A stretch of 64,000 nucleotides of DNA, taken from assembly GCA_963678705.1 (NCBI GenBank), contig OY783209.1, forward strand, positions 12,772,001-12,836,000, given 5' to 3'. The translations under genes were made by a program, and so were the position numbers. This document shows positions 10,926 through 23,157 of the stretch, piece by piece. Source of the DNA: Panorpa germanica. Its lineage: Eukaryota; Arthropoda; Insecta; Mecoptera; Panorpidae. The notes beneath the pieces are model-generated. The model ran no database searches. It saw nothing but the letters and a program-made list of their open reading frames with translations, and was not told the origin of the DNA. Each line of letters begins with the position of its first letter. Within the stretch, counting starts at the first letter, position 1.

Positions 10926-12201
10926 TCTAGATAGATATAAGAGTGCATTACTCTGTTTTTCGCAGTTATTTTATGTCTTTGTGAACTGAAAATAAAAAAT
11001 ATGATACATTCAATATTGTGGAAGCAAAAATGAGCCATCACAAAGAATGGAATTAAGAAATAAGTATTATAAAGAAATTAAACGAGTAGCAAACATAATA
11101 TCGTCTGAAAATTATAAAACGGCTTCTTTTTAATAAAGAAAACTCTTTTAATTACGAAAATATTTGGCATTTCTTTAAAAATTGAAGCACTAAAGCCATG
11201 AAAAGTAACAATGAAAAAGTGTTAACCCTATAAAGTCGTGAAAACAGTTTTCACGCGATGAAAACGTATAAAACCTTTAATATAAAGGTATAAATACAAT
11301 TGAAATTTATGAAGAAAAGTTTAAAAGACTTAATAAAATAAAATCTAAAGAAAATTCAAACAAAATGAGTGGATTTTAAGAAAATCTTACAATAGACATA
11401 AGGTACTTGACAAAATGCTGAAAACACCACTTGAAATAAACATAGAAAAAGTAAAATGGCGGATACAGTTTAAATAAAAAAGAAATATCAAAATGGAAAT
11501 GAAACGACACGAGACGAATGCAAACCTGTGGGAAATGTTTGAAGGAAAACCTCGTGTGCATGGATGCATCCGACGGATTAGCGAATCGAACTCAACGACG
11601 AGGATGAATTAACAATGGGAAATGCTGTGGAACTGCAGGGGAACTACTGGGGAACTGCTGGGGAACTGCTGTGAAAATGATGAATAAGACAAGGCCATTG
11701 TGCAGGTGTAAATCGTAAACAATAAAAGCCAACTTTTTATTTTTATTGCAGACTGAATTTTGTATGGTTCAAATCCTTTTGGTTTTTATAACTATGATGC
11801 TGATTGCTTTGCAGACGAAAGGAAAATGTTTATAACAATCACTTAAGATTTGAAAAAATTTAAATATTATATGAATATAAGTGTCCTTAATTTTAGCATA
11901 AGATTTCAAATGTTTTGACCAGCTGTGAGCGACATATTAATAATTAAAGAGTGCATATTTAGCATGCAGGAGGCCAACAAAATATAAAGAAAAAGTTTTA
12001 ATGTTTATCTTGGGAATGGTTCTACAGATTTAAAAAAGGAACTGATTATTGCAGAGGAACAAATTAGGAAAGATTTGTCTGTTTCTTTTTAGATTGGTTG
12101 AGCAGTTATTAAAAAAGATATAAACGGTTTCTTTAAAACAGTATACTCGTGGTGAGGGTAGCTATCGTAACTTGACAACGTAGTATGTTGGATAACGTAG
12201 C
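10926..12201. other. No gene; one minisatellite
   Basis: AT-rich sequence. Overlapping short frames at 11376-11569 on the minus strand show no family resemblance. The only structure I support is the 11-bp tandem repeat at 11627-11671. Confidence 0.35.
11627..11671. repeat. 11-bp minisatellite (GGGAACTGCTG)n
   Basis: About four imperfect tandem copies of GGGAACTGCTG, including one ACTACTG variant. Confidence 0.8.
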
Positions 12202-12209
12202 CTTATTTC

Positions 12210-12609
12210 CAGTGGCGGTCATAGCCATTGCAAGGCCCGGGGTGGCAGATCTTTGCAAGGCACTTGTGCTTTGTGTAATTTATGTAAATTGAAAGTATTT
12301 TTGATGATGATTGACAAGAAATGCAAAAATTATAAATAAATAAATGTAGACTTGTAAAAATTTATATTAGAAGATTTATAAAATTTAACAAATACGAAGA
12401 CGACAAATATTAATAATGGCAAACTAAGGTACTTAGTGTCTTAAAAGATATACGCAGCGATTCTAGTGGGTTTTTTAAAGTATGAGGCGCAAGCTTCAAA
12501 TACATATATAGTAATGAATTGTTCTACTTGGGTTGTTCCGCGAGGATGCGAGGATGCGAGGCCCCTGGCGGTTGCCCTGCTTCTATGTCACCCCCTAAGG
12601 CCGCCTCTA
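12210..12609. mobile_element. hAT MITE, 400 bp, with perfect 8-bp target duplication
   Basis: Starts CAGTGGCGGTC and ends CGGCCGCCTCTA, so the termini are CAGTGGCGG and TAGAGGCGG. The octamer CTTATTTC flanks it exactly at 12202-12209 and 12610-12617. Both features are hAT hallmarks. The interior is non-coding, with a GAGGATGC tandem near 12542-12560. Intact ends and duplication suggest a fairly recent insertion. Confidence 0.9.
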
Positions 12610-12639
12610 CTTATTTCACAACAATGCGATTGTATTTAG

Positions 12640-13165
12640 TGCGTATCGTATATTATAATGTTCCAATTGTATGTAAGTATATGTAAAGAAATTTTATTTC
12701 TTTAGTTGCTGACACGATCAGAGATATTACAAATGCATTCTGGGTCAGGTGAACTAACGGTATATATGAGTTATATCTACATTCATTGTAGTGTGTGTAG
12801 TGCAACGAGTAGCTGCCTAGTCCGACTCCAACAAAGTAAGTTGGTACAAAGCTCCTAAGGTACTCATGGACTCCATGGATAACATTGTAAGGATTAACGC
12901 CCAATACAGTTGATATTTTGAGCTGACAGAACTCACTGTGCATAATGTTAAGTTATTATAAAATTAGATAAAAAGAACTTGACAAATTAAATAATAAACT
13001 TTAAATGTCGTTTCTTTGATTTCAGGCATGATAGTATGATTTAGGTTAAACAGTGTAATTATTACGAGTATAATGTGTATGTAAATTACTAAAATAAAAG
13101 ACTTTGATTTCAGAAGCAATAATAAATTCCTAATAAAATGTCTTATATATATATAAAAGCTTACA
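12640..13165 (+). repeat. Family C interspersed repeat, long copy at 12.7 kb
   Basis: Contains all family landmarks seen at 6 kb, plus an inner segment (TAGTCCGACTCCAAC) not seen in other copies. It ends AATTCCTAATAAAATGTC, matching the uninterrupted copy at 45 kb. Confidence 0.6.
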
Positions 13166-13429
13166 TGGTCTGAGTGATATGGAGTGTGCGTAATTTTTGT
13201 GCTTAATATCTTGTCACTTGCAAACTACCTTAAAGGAGGTATATTTATTTAAAGAGACAAAACGAAATAAAAGGTATTACACGGAAAAACAGAATAAAAA
13301 TCAGCATGTAGTAAAAACTGCTGCCAAACAATCAAAGATACAATATTAAATATTGCATAAATATATTTTTTCAGCAAAACATTATCTCCCCTACTCATAA
13401 TTATTGCTATCTCCCTCTCTCTTGCATCA

Positions 13430-13513
13430 TCAATGCATCGTCATCACCATGCATGTGTCTGGCTGCATGTCTAGCCTCTGCACGTCAGCAGGCCCGGGTC
13501 CTGGTGGTGGGCA
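13430..13513 (-). CDS. Possible terminal exon of the host gene
   Basis: A GC-rich island read on the minus strand gives CPPPGPGPADVQRLDMQ, then PDTCMVMTMH and a TGA stop. It follows an AG acceptor, with a second AG six bases upstream in the same frame. Phase 0 entry matches the phase 0 exit of the exon at 28873-28988, and the Pro/Gly-rich composition suits the rest of the gene. Against it: the upstream intron end has no pyrimidine tract, the frame is only 28 codons, and the implied intron is 15.4 kb. The plus strand also has an open frame here (ARQQARVLVVGTG), bounded by a weak GTACGC donor. Confidence 0.33.
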   Translation of the reverse strand, partial: CPPPGPGPADVQRLDMQPDTCMVMTMH

Positions 13514-14183
13514 CTGGAACTACATGTCTCAAGTACGCTCTCATTACAGTCTTTTATTCCCAACACTCTCGCTTTTTTCATATTTCTATATATCCAACCA
13601 TGAACTAACTCTTCTTTTCCGTGAAGCCTATCCCCTTAGACCCTTAGGGGATGCTCTACGAGGAGTGAAAAGTATGGGAGAGGGATAAAGGGTGGCAGAG
13701 TCAGCCCTTTTCACTGTGTCTCCAGAGACAAAGACGAGGCAGTGACATTGACCCGACTAGATGGATTCAATGAAATGTGCTGGAGGATTGTGCAGATCTG
13801 CATGATATTTTCAGTCACGTGAAATTCTGGATTTCTAAATTATTCTAATTGGTTGTAATTTGATTAGGCATCGGAAGATTCTTCGGTAAATTTCATAAAA
13901 CAATTTGGAGGACAGAATATATTAAAATACGTATGGAAAATAATGTATTAGAATAATCTCAGAATAAAATAAACCATGTCTTGGTTTCTATAAAAGTAAA
14001 TTTTGTATTTCTTGCGTCAACTTGGAAAAAAATATTCTAATTACTTAGCGCTACACGCGCTTGCTATTGGGTTTTCAGAAAAGTGGTATAGCAGAACCAA
14101 AGCTATAGAACCAACCAATACTAAGATATTTAAAAGAAACCAAAAAAAGTAAAAATATTTCGTGATTTTAGAGTCATAGTAAT

Positions 14184-14832
14184 GGGCTTGTGTCCTCATT
14201 TTTTAGTGGTCGATTTTTCAATTGTTGATTGCAATTGATGTTAATAAAAGTGTATTAGCTTGTCTATTTTATTAAATATCTAAATGTTGACGGAGATATA
14301 GCAATTAAAAATTTGAATTGAAGTTTTAGCGCTAGAGATGGTAGGCCATTTGTATGACGTAAAATGCATTGAATACGTCAGTTATTTGTTGATAAGGTCA
14401 GTGCTGTGGTAATGTTTTGTAGCTGTTGGTAGTCGAAATAATCAAGTCAAGTCAAAGAATAATAAGTTTTTATTTTATTTAACCGTGTTACGGCAGACAT
14501 AATATTGAAACTTTATTGTTTCTTGAAATAGCTGTAAATTATATTTGATATTTGATATATAAATTCATATAGCAGAGATTTATGAGCTGTAAGGTTGGTA
14601 ATCTGTAAACTTGCCAGCAACTAACGGTTGTAAGATCACATGCAATTGGAATGTTGTACAACGTTGAATTTCTTTACTAATTAAAGAGACAAAATGACTT
14701 TTTTAATTGTTAATATCTCTTGAAATATAAGGAGTTATTAAAAAATAATTGGATATTTGACCCAAGTTCTTGTAACCAACTTTATCAATATATAGGACAA
14801 TTTTATAGAAATAAGACATAGGACACAAGCCC
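14184..14832. mobile_element. TIR element family D, copy 1
   Basis: Termini GGGCTTGTGTCCT and AGGACACAAGCCC are exact inverted repeats, bounded by AT on both sides. Interior landmarks TTTAGTGGTCGATTTTTCAA and GTTGACGGAGATATAGCAAT recur at 39461-40116 and 52043-52627. Length 649 bp, no coding sequence. The superfamily cannot be named from these ends. Confidence 0.85.
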
Positions 14833-14834
14833 AT

Positions 14835-17706
14835 ATTAAATCAAATTCTATGAAGACGTTCTTGAATTCCACAAAATACTTCATAGCTAATATTTATAGT
14901 ACAAAGAGGTAGTTCTTTATGAACCAGGGTAAAGGGGATTAAAATGAAGGGTTGCAGAGAGCAAGTAGTATGTATAAGGGTCGTGATGCACCAGAAGGAT
15001 GATAACACCTTCAGACTGTTAAGACTTTAGTTCCGGTATGAAAATACAGATGGCAACACCGCTATATTTGCAGTGTTACCTTACCCTACCCCCTCCAACC
15101 TAATGAGTAGTCCTTACTTGCTCTAGTTCACCTTATGAAGTCATTTGAATATTTTTTGATTACTTTGTTATAGCAGTTGTAAATAAATATATTCTACAAA
15201 TACTTGCTAAGGGGAATGTGTTCCTCCAGTTGTAAAATAACAAGTTTTGTTGAATTTAATGAAGGTTCATTGCCGGCACAATTAGATTTTTATGTAAATG
15301 ATTCAGTAACCAGTTAACCCCAGCGACCTAACAGCGTCTAACGATAAAACGTTAATTGCATATAATATTTTATTTTATTGCTTATGTAGATGTTTTGCAG
15401 TGTGTGCACTAATTAATTTCTGTATTATATCATGAGAGTAATTACTGTAATCATTTAAAATTTATTGTTGAAGGATTGAAGAAGAATACCAGCCATTATA
15501 ATACTGCAACGTTCAATATTTTACTGTAACAGTAATACAGTGTTGAAATTTATTCCAAGGAGTAAAAGATTTATTTTTCCTTATAACTTCCTTATTAAAA
15601 AGGTTACAACATAAAGTTGTAAACGTTATTATCTACACAAAATACCTTCACAAAATTTTGTGAAAGTGAAAAGAAAATTGTGCCAACTATATAATCGGTC
15701 AGCACAAGATCAAACAAAAACCTACCCAATTCCCATACGGAGCATATATTGTGGAATAAGAATACAAGAATGCAGATATATTGTACATACAGCTCGGTGC
15801 AGTGTGCTTAGAACGCTTCTACAAACATTTTACATACACAAATACATCCTTTCTAAAGTAGTTTATTTAACAACAATAGGGTAGATGCTAAAACACGATA
15901 AAATGCAAATGTCTTGCATCGTCGTCGATGTGACAGACCGTGAAAATATCGAGCTGACAATTTACTGAAGGCGTACAAGAGTTTGAAAGGAAGAGAGGAG
16001 GGGGAAAGGCTGTGTAGTCTATGCCGCCAAACGCCAACTTGAGCCCAGACTAAGGACACGTTGAATGATTACACCCGTCTCCTGATTAGGACATAAACAG
16101 GATATAAATATGCTGCCTCGAGATCAACCTTGTCAAGATTAGGTTATTAATTACACACAGACGTTGATGGCTATCTAAAAGCTAATATTACATTTTGAAG
16201 GTCAGTTGTGTCAGTTCGGTTTCACAAATATACTAATTCTTAATTGAAATACATTCGAGTAAATTTTGTATCAGTAAGTTTTGTATAATAATTTCCTTTG
16301 CTACAATTTCCTTTGTACATTAAATTTGTATTTATTTCACTGGTGCTAAACCGTGAGATTTCTGCTTCATTCCGGTTGATAAAATCTTCCAACAATACAT
16401 TTTCTTATCTACAACTTTAACAAAAACGTCTGAGGCTGTTTTAATAATCTTAATCTACTACTAAACTAATTACTATGATTTTTTAAAATTCACTCTCTCT
16501 CTTTTTATGCACATAAAGAAAAGAGATAAAAAATCTAATACAAAGGAAAAGTTCTCTTTGTATATTGTCCTGTCTACTTTAGTTAAATAGCCCACCGCTT
16601 GGCTCAGCCGATCTCTACGCGACTTATCTCCCCTGTCCCTCTCCCGCACTCCTTTGCATTTCTGATTCAGAATATCTACCGACAAGGGCTCTCCACTAAA
16701 TTTCTGAAGAGCTAGAGGAGAAATTGTGTTGGAGATAGGAGATACAGCAATTTCAAATAGAAAATAGTTTTATATTTTTAGATACTAGTTCAGGGGTCGG
16801 CTAAGTGGGGTAAATTACCCCCAGGGAACTGGAAGGGGTAATGAATTTTGAATAAACAATATTTTCAATAATCAAAGCGGATATAATTTGTAAAAGTATT
16901 GTAAAATAAATTTGTTTCATTACTAGGGCGAAAACATTCTTATTCGTGTACGAATACCGTAAATTTGCCCTGTGAGCACGAATATTTTCCTTGTGAGCTA
17001 CTTTGCTGTTGCAATTTAGATTAAGAATTAATCCACTGCTGTTGAATATAATGCAACATTTTAACGTTAATGTTATGCATTAATATTCTCACAATGGGGA
17101 TGAAAAAACCCTAAAAGAATAAGGGATAACATTATGAAAGTTTAGCTAATTTAGAGCATTACTTATAGCCATGAAATTCCCTCACTCCTCCCTTCCTTCA
17201 TTTACCATCCGTCATGCCCTGAGGTGAACCAAGATTATTATAAACTTCTTAAACGAAATAAAAAACATGCAGCCTCTTTTCTTAGATGAAAGTTTTTCTT
17301 TTTTTATATTTTTAACTACATAGTTGACATCGCTGCAGGAAAACTGACATTTTCTTAACAAAATGTTAAGAACTTAATGTATAGTGGGAGAGGGGGGACG
17401 GTTTTTAAGGTTCAGGTTAACTATGAAGTTCATATTTTGTGCTCCAAACTTGCAGACATTATTTACAAATTGTTTTGTTGTAATTTGTTTTTTATAAAAA
17501 GTAAAAACAGAAAACTTAAATTGTTTTTGTTTTGTATTGTATTTGATGTCTATTGTTGGAGACAATAATGACAACACTGACTTGCTATTGTTGGAAACGT
17601 TGTTTTGTTTACGAAACCTTTTAGATGATAATCTAGTAGCGCTAAGATGAGTAATTATTATCTATGCATAACTGCTGCATTTTAAACCTGCAATGGTAAG
17701 CGTCAG
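14835..17706. other. Long stretch without recognised genes
   Basis: Short frames at 15660-15884, 15853-16059 and 16473-16685 have no family resemblance. A GC-richer patch at about 15900-16060 shows no splice pair. Some old repeat may be present but none is supported by a second copy here. Confidence 0.35.
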
Positions 17707-17849
17707 GTGGTTTGTATAACTCATTAATACGAGTAAAGCCGATACCAAACGATGCTACGAACACCTCCCAACGTTGGACGCATCGTGTGGTCGATGGAAC
17801 TAAGTGTGTTCAACGTTCATGTTGGAAGAAATTCGGGCTTTTCGATTCG
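17707..17849 (+). other. GC-richer island ending in a consensus splice donor (possible exon)
   Basis: This plus-strand stretch ends GATTCG|GTAAGT, followed by a T tract, and is preceded by an AG at 17705-17706. One frame is open across it (NDATNTSQRWTHRVVDG). Composition is closer to exon than to intron. The acceptor lacks a pyrimidine tract and no partner exon was found on this strand, so it may be a stray exon-like piece or a remnant of a transposon gene. Confidence 0.2.
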
Positions 17850-18180
17850 GTAAGTTTTTTTTTTTTTTATATTTATTTACTTATTTGCCTTGACTTTCTT
17901 TCGTCATAGCCACCATCAAACATTTTTTATACATCTTTTATAATTTATAATTGAATTTTACATATTTCTAAATATTTCAATAATTCACTAATTAATTTTG
18001 AATCACTTAACAAAAATTTAGTATTAACTGGAAACTTTTCAAAACTTGGAAATTTTGGAAAACGGTAAATTTTATTCGTATCACTTAAATATTTAAAGTT
18101 TTGATTACATTGTAATTACCAATAATTAAATCTGGTATTAAACTAAAAAAAAATAAATATTTATTTTTGATTTATTTTTT

Positions 18181-18629
18181 ATCTCATTGCCTTAGTTGGC
18201 GATTAATAATTAATTAAGTACGATTTATTACTCGTTAATAAAAAGTAACTTGAATTGAGTAAGACAAAAATAAGCTAATGACTAGTATAAACTAGAACAA
18301 ATTAATTCTTAATATTTAACAGATAAAATTATTAAATATTTTTAAATTGATCTTCAATAACTTAAATTTCAGCTAAAAGTTTAGCTATTTTTACGCCAAA
18401 TTTCTTTCATTAGCTACACGTTTTCTTTTTAAATTTTCTGATTCATTTCATTTTGAATTTTAAATGAAATATAATATACTATATATGAAATAGTTGCCGC
18501 AATCAAATTCCCTGATATTTTTTTATATTTCCTGAAATTCCCTGATATTTCCATGATATTTTCATGTTGCATTAAATTCCCTGATAATTCCCGGATTTCC
18601 AGGTTTTCCAGGTCTGTCGCTACCCTGTT
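18181..18629. mobile_element. CAG-ended repeat, family H copy 2, 5' truncated
   Basis: Aligns with the 3.0-3.6 kb copy but lacks the mariner-type insert, so it records the pre-insertion sequence (around 18470-18500). It keeps the right terminus ATTTCCAGGTTTTCCAGG ... GCTACCCTG. Confidence 0.65.
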
Positions 18630-19916
18630 GATTCACATGTCATGCACTGCTGCACAAATCGTCCAACAAAGGAACTTTTTAGACTTAATAGTTTCTTTAT
18701 TTACTTGAAAGTTTTTATTAAACAGTGTCAGTGTCAATAATATCAACAAATTAATAAAATAAATAAATCATTCGGATCAAACACTCGTTCCACCGTGTGG
18801 TAGGAAACTTGCCTTGTCAATCTTACAATATTTGACACATTGGAGGCAAACATTTGAATCAAACGTATACCGCACCATTTGGTATCATTTCGCTATCGTA
18901 AAGCCTTTTTCACACTCCAATAGACTTTTTCTAATGCCGAACGCATGATAAAGTGCGCTAATGCGAAACAACTCCACAATAGCTGGCTGTCTATTATATT
19001 CAATGACTTACTAATCTTTTCTTTATCTAAAAACCAACGCAGTTTTCCTATTGGACCCAGAACGTAATCATGAAAACTTTTCATTTAAATATTATGAACA
19101 ATATAATGATACTTAGTGGGTTTAGATGTAGTCGTATTCACCCTTAGACTTAAAAGGGATTTCTGTTTCTTTAACTGCAAATTAACTATTGTTTGAATCA
19201 CATTTTATAAACAAGACAAGACGCCGCGCCGTTAAACCTTGTCCTTAAAACCGCGACCTCATTAAAAAGGGGTTTCCCATTTTTATATATGCCATTAAAC
19301 TTTGTACGTTATAGAGTTTTAAGTTGAAAATAACGCTGAAAATTTTGTGCTTTGTTTTAAGAACGCAAGGACCAATGGGTTTGTGAACGATATCGCAATT
19401 TCTGTACAACGTTAGGTATAGTACACATACGTGCAACTTAAATATGCGACATCCAACATTTGTTGTAAGAAGTTGTACAATACGTCCCCACTAGTGCGAC
19501 ATGCAACTTAATACGTCGAAAGCTTTTATATTTCGAACGAATTCCTTCAACCTGCTTCAGAAAAAAACAGTATTTACAAAAAAAAGTAATAAAACCCAGT
19601 TATTTTGTCTAGAAGAATATCAAATATCTAATTTATTTTTAAAAACCGACTACGTACGTCCTGCGACAATTTGAATAGGGTATAGTCGCATTCGCATACT
19701 TTATCATGAGGGAAGATTCTATTTTATTGTATCTCAATGCACCACTGTGCCGTAAAAGTATGTATTTCATACGTTCGTATTCCTACGTATGGATATTAAA
19801 ATTCCGCACTATATTCTATTCGCAATCGTGTATATCCGGAACATGGTTGGATACATGCATATTCGTATAGAACGACCATGGTGTTCTTACAATAAAAATA
19901 AATAAAACAACATAAG
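18630..19916. other. Mostly unassigned; one repeat fragment
   Basis: 19427-19640 contains ACATCCAACATTTGTTGTA and CAACCTGCTTCAG, which recur inverted at 43745-43915, so this is a fragment of a dispersed repeat with a TATAGTACACAT-like end. A 63-codon minus frame at 18893-19084 is unidentified. Nothing else. Confidence 0.35.
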
Positions 19917-20205
19917 GGGCCATCCAGTAATTACGTTAAATGCGAGGGGAGGGGAAGAGGAGGTTGAGACATGTGACAAGGGGGAAGGGGCTGAAGTGTG
20001 AATGACGTCACATGCAGCATAAATGCAGCATTTTTAAGAAAAAATATAGTTAAAAAAGCGTAATGAAAATTTTCATAGGATCTAAAAAGAAAAGGTCATT
20101 TATTCTAAGAACAATAAAATATAAGACGCAAAATGTGACAAGAAAAGGTGGAGGGAGTTCAAATATCTGCACAAAATTTTTGTGACGTAATTTATGGATG
20201 GTCCC
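19917..20205. mobile_element. GGGCCATCC TIR MITE
   Basis: Left end GGGCCATCCAGTAATTACGT, right end the complement of GGGACCATCCATAAATTACG, giving TIRs of about 20 bp around a 289-bp interior rich in purines and GTGACAAG motifs. This terminus type is common in insect genomes (family knowledge). No coding sequence. Confidence 0.75.
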
Positions 20206-21349
20206 AATAAAAACTAAAGAATTTCAATAAATCTAGAACTATATACGTAGTTTATATTTCATCAATTCTTCAAAAAGTGTTATTACACAACAAACCCTTA
20301 TAATATTCTCTAAGCTATTAACAAAAAGCAGGAAAAGAGCGGCCTTTGCCTCCTTAAGATTAAAACGCGGTGAGTTTCCAACGAATCCAAGGAGCTAGAG
20401 CAGTTATTGCTGACTGTAGTAATAACATTATTTCACCAACAAAGTTTTGTCTTTAAATTTGTATAACAAACTTTCTACAATTTACTGGATATGGTTTCAC
20501 ACAATTTTTATAAATTATTACTTTATAAGGCACGGCACAGCGTGGCGTAGTTAACTCAAATGTGTTACTGAAACGAATGAATTATGATGAAGAAAAACTT
20601 ATTAACTTTCTACCTTAAAGAATGACATTTCCAATTATATGAAGGAGAAAAGTTTCTTGTATTCATATATTTTTATTCGTACTCGTCGTAAAAAACTCTC
20701 CGTGAAAAATATTACATTAGTTCACTTAAAGAATTATTTTTCTGAGTAAAATATGAAACGAGTATGTACTCGTATGTAGTATTCATAGCGCCTGATATTT
20801 ATGCAACACATAATACAACTTGTTAAACCAGCTTCAAAATAACTTGACGCGAAGGAATTAAATTATTAGCTATTAATTCCTAAATCCAACTATGGTCGGC
20901 TTGTCAATTATAAATATTTGATTGGTCTAATACTTTACATTCGCAGCTGGCTTTCGATGGGTAGTTGGAAGGGGGGGGGGGGGAATAGTTAGAGTAGAGT
21001 TATTTAATGCATATTGTGTTTTAATTCGGTTTTGTCTGTCACCGAATTTAATATAGGATCAAACTGTATCAAACTAAACCTGGGTGGACAAAACAATCCT
21101 ACTGATTAGATAGTTTAATTAAATAGTTTATAATTTATTAATTAAGCAACGAGTTTAGTTATTCATTAGTTTGAAATTTATCGTTTGTTTGAAATGTTTA
21201 CTGAATTAATTAATTAGTTAGTTTTTATTTGTTCAATTAGCAAAAGTTTCATAAATAAATAAAAGTACAACTGCAATTGTTTAAGGTGTTATTCTCTTTT
21301 TGTTTTTAACGGTACCCCTTCCCACCCCATCGCTTCACCTTCATATTTC
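20206..21349. other. No gene recognised; poly-G run
   Basis: A run of about 12 G lies near 20970-20982. A GTGAGTTT donor-like site near 20371 has no acceptor with a pyrimidine tract. The rest is AT-rich. Confidence 0.3.
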
Positions 21350-22017
21350 ATTAAATTTCATTTCATTGTGTATAATTAATTTGTGATCCTTATTATATCT
21401 AAAAATTCTCATTCCTTCTAAAAGAAAAAAATAAAAATAAAAACAAAACATGTAAATTTAAGCCCCTACTGCTTCACTCCTCCTGATACTCTCCTTCCTG
21501 TTTCTACTCTGCCATTCTTTCCCATTCCTCGTTCCTTTTCTCTATCTCCGCCATCCAACTCTACCCTTCACTGCTTCACTTTAATAACTGCACAATATTT
21601 TTTTCGCTTTTTACCTTTTTCTCACATGACAACTTAATGTGCTCCAGCGTTTCTATCTTCGTTTCGTACATCTTGCACATCCTTTCCTCGCTATTTGCCC
21701 AGTATCGTTTCCTTTCTCCTCGTTTCCCAATCTGAATCTTGCAATTCTTCTCATGTTTCTTTTTCTCATATGTATTTTGGAATCTCTCTCTCCCAAAACC
21801 TCTTATATCTTTTGTTATACTTGTTCTTCTTAACTTTTTCCACTCTTTCCTGTTGTTGTATCTTCCCGTCTCTTCTCTCTGCCTCCTCTGTCGCCATTCC
21901 ATTATTTTCAAAATACTCGTTTCTCTCTTTCGGGCCTCCTCCTTCACCCTCCTTTGTACTCTCCTCCCTATTGCAATCCCTTATGTATTTCTTCCAGTCT
22001 GAGACGGCTGATTGCAT
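21350..22017 (-). pseudogene. Non-LTR retrotransposon 3' end, copy 1
   Basis: Minus-strand frames give NEYFENNGM, then RYNNRKEWKKLR, then GERKRYWANSEERMCKMYE and ETLEHIKLSC. This is the highly charged, RYW...C..C...ETLEH...C tail that follows the reverse transcriptase in several insect non-LTR elements. A frameshift and stops break it. The following UTR (CTTATTATATCTAA on the plus strand) matches the copy at 63215-63835. The 5' part is missing. Confidence 0.75.
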
Positions 22018-22024
22018 TTACAAG

Positions 22025-22150
22025 TTTCGGATAAGTTTAGCGTTTTAGTATGTATTCACTTGGTTAAAATTCGTTTAAATACGGTTCCAGTATGAGACCT
22101 ACATAACGCCCGTATTTGGATGGCTTTGTCGCTTGCAGTGTGCGACAGGC
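22025..22150. mobile_element. Family A MITE fragment
   Basis: Contains AAGTTTCGGATAAGTTTAGC and the right terminus GCTTGCAGTGTGCGACAGG. The left terminus is missing. It abuts the LINE fragment at 22017. Confidence 0.65.
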
Positions 22151-22622
22151 CTAAAGCCATAAAGCGTACCGGATTACATCGTATCCTATCGAGCCCGGAT
22201 GTAAAAACGTATTTCCTACATGCAATTCGGTGTATCTTTCCTACAGGGTTACAAATACAGGTCGAAGTATGAAATATTACCAACATTAGAATCTGCAACT
22301 GATTCTAATGTCATTTATAAACAAAATGTAAAGAGAAAGAAAAATAATTGCATGACAGAATTATAATTTATATTTTAATTAGATCGTCAATAAATCAAAT
22401 TAAAAAATTACAAGACTGGTAGTAGAATGACAGCAATATTTTATAATCCATAGTCAGGAAGGGGACAACCAGGACTAAGGATACAAAGGTACAGGAACGG
22501 AGGAACACAGGACACTAAATCCAAGATATTCCAGTCAAATGGAGAAGAGAATGGAATTGTATCCGGAATAAATAATAAAATGGAGCTTATGCTACGTTAC
22601 AAGAGAGTAGCCGAATTGGAAG

Positions 22623-22701
22623 CAGTGGCGTACCTAAGATATTTTAGAAACGATCCTAAAACTTATTGCATAGGTTTTTTCCATATATAAGTACGCCACT
22701 G
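22623..22701. mobile_element. Tiny palindromic hAT-like element
   Basis: CAGTGGCGTACCTAAG and its inverted counterpart (TAAGTACGCCACTG) bound only 79 bp. The symmetry continues outward into TTGGAA/TTCCAA, so the total stem is about 22 bp from 22615 to 22709. CAGTGGCGTA is a typical hAT end. There is no 8-bp duplication; instead the flanks are complementary. Confidence 0.6.
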
Positions 22702-23157
22702 GATTCCAACTAGGGGAATGATATAGTACCCTAGGTGTGGGGTTCCTCTGAGTTGTGACTCACTCTATTGCAGGTCTGAGAAAATTAATAGAAGAAAAAC
22801 CGTCTCAAGGAGAAAATGAGAACCCTAACAAAATGAAAAATAGGAAAAATGAGCTGTCATTGTTTTTAAGAACCGTTTTTGGTCACTTTTTTTCTTTCTT
22901 TTAATTATGTTATTAAAAATAATGTAATTACTGAAATTTTAAATACTTTACTCTTCTCATTCGTTTTATTAAAGAAGGGGAGAGGGGGGGAGGGTTTATA
23001 TTTTAGTGTAGTATTTATTCTGTAATGTGTTTAATGTCAGGAAAATATAATTACTGCATAATACTTGTTTTATACAGAATACATGAAACAACGCAGCAGT
23101 GCGATAAAATTTGTTGAACTTTTCTGATCTAAACCAATGCGACATTTATATAGATAT

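Noticed and set aside
20340..20376. Possible plus exon ending AACGCG|GTGAGT
   Set aside because: No pyrimidine-rich acceptor and an in-frame stop in the short candidate.
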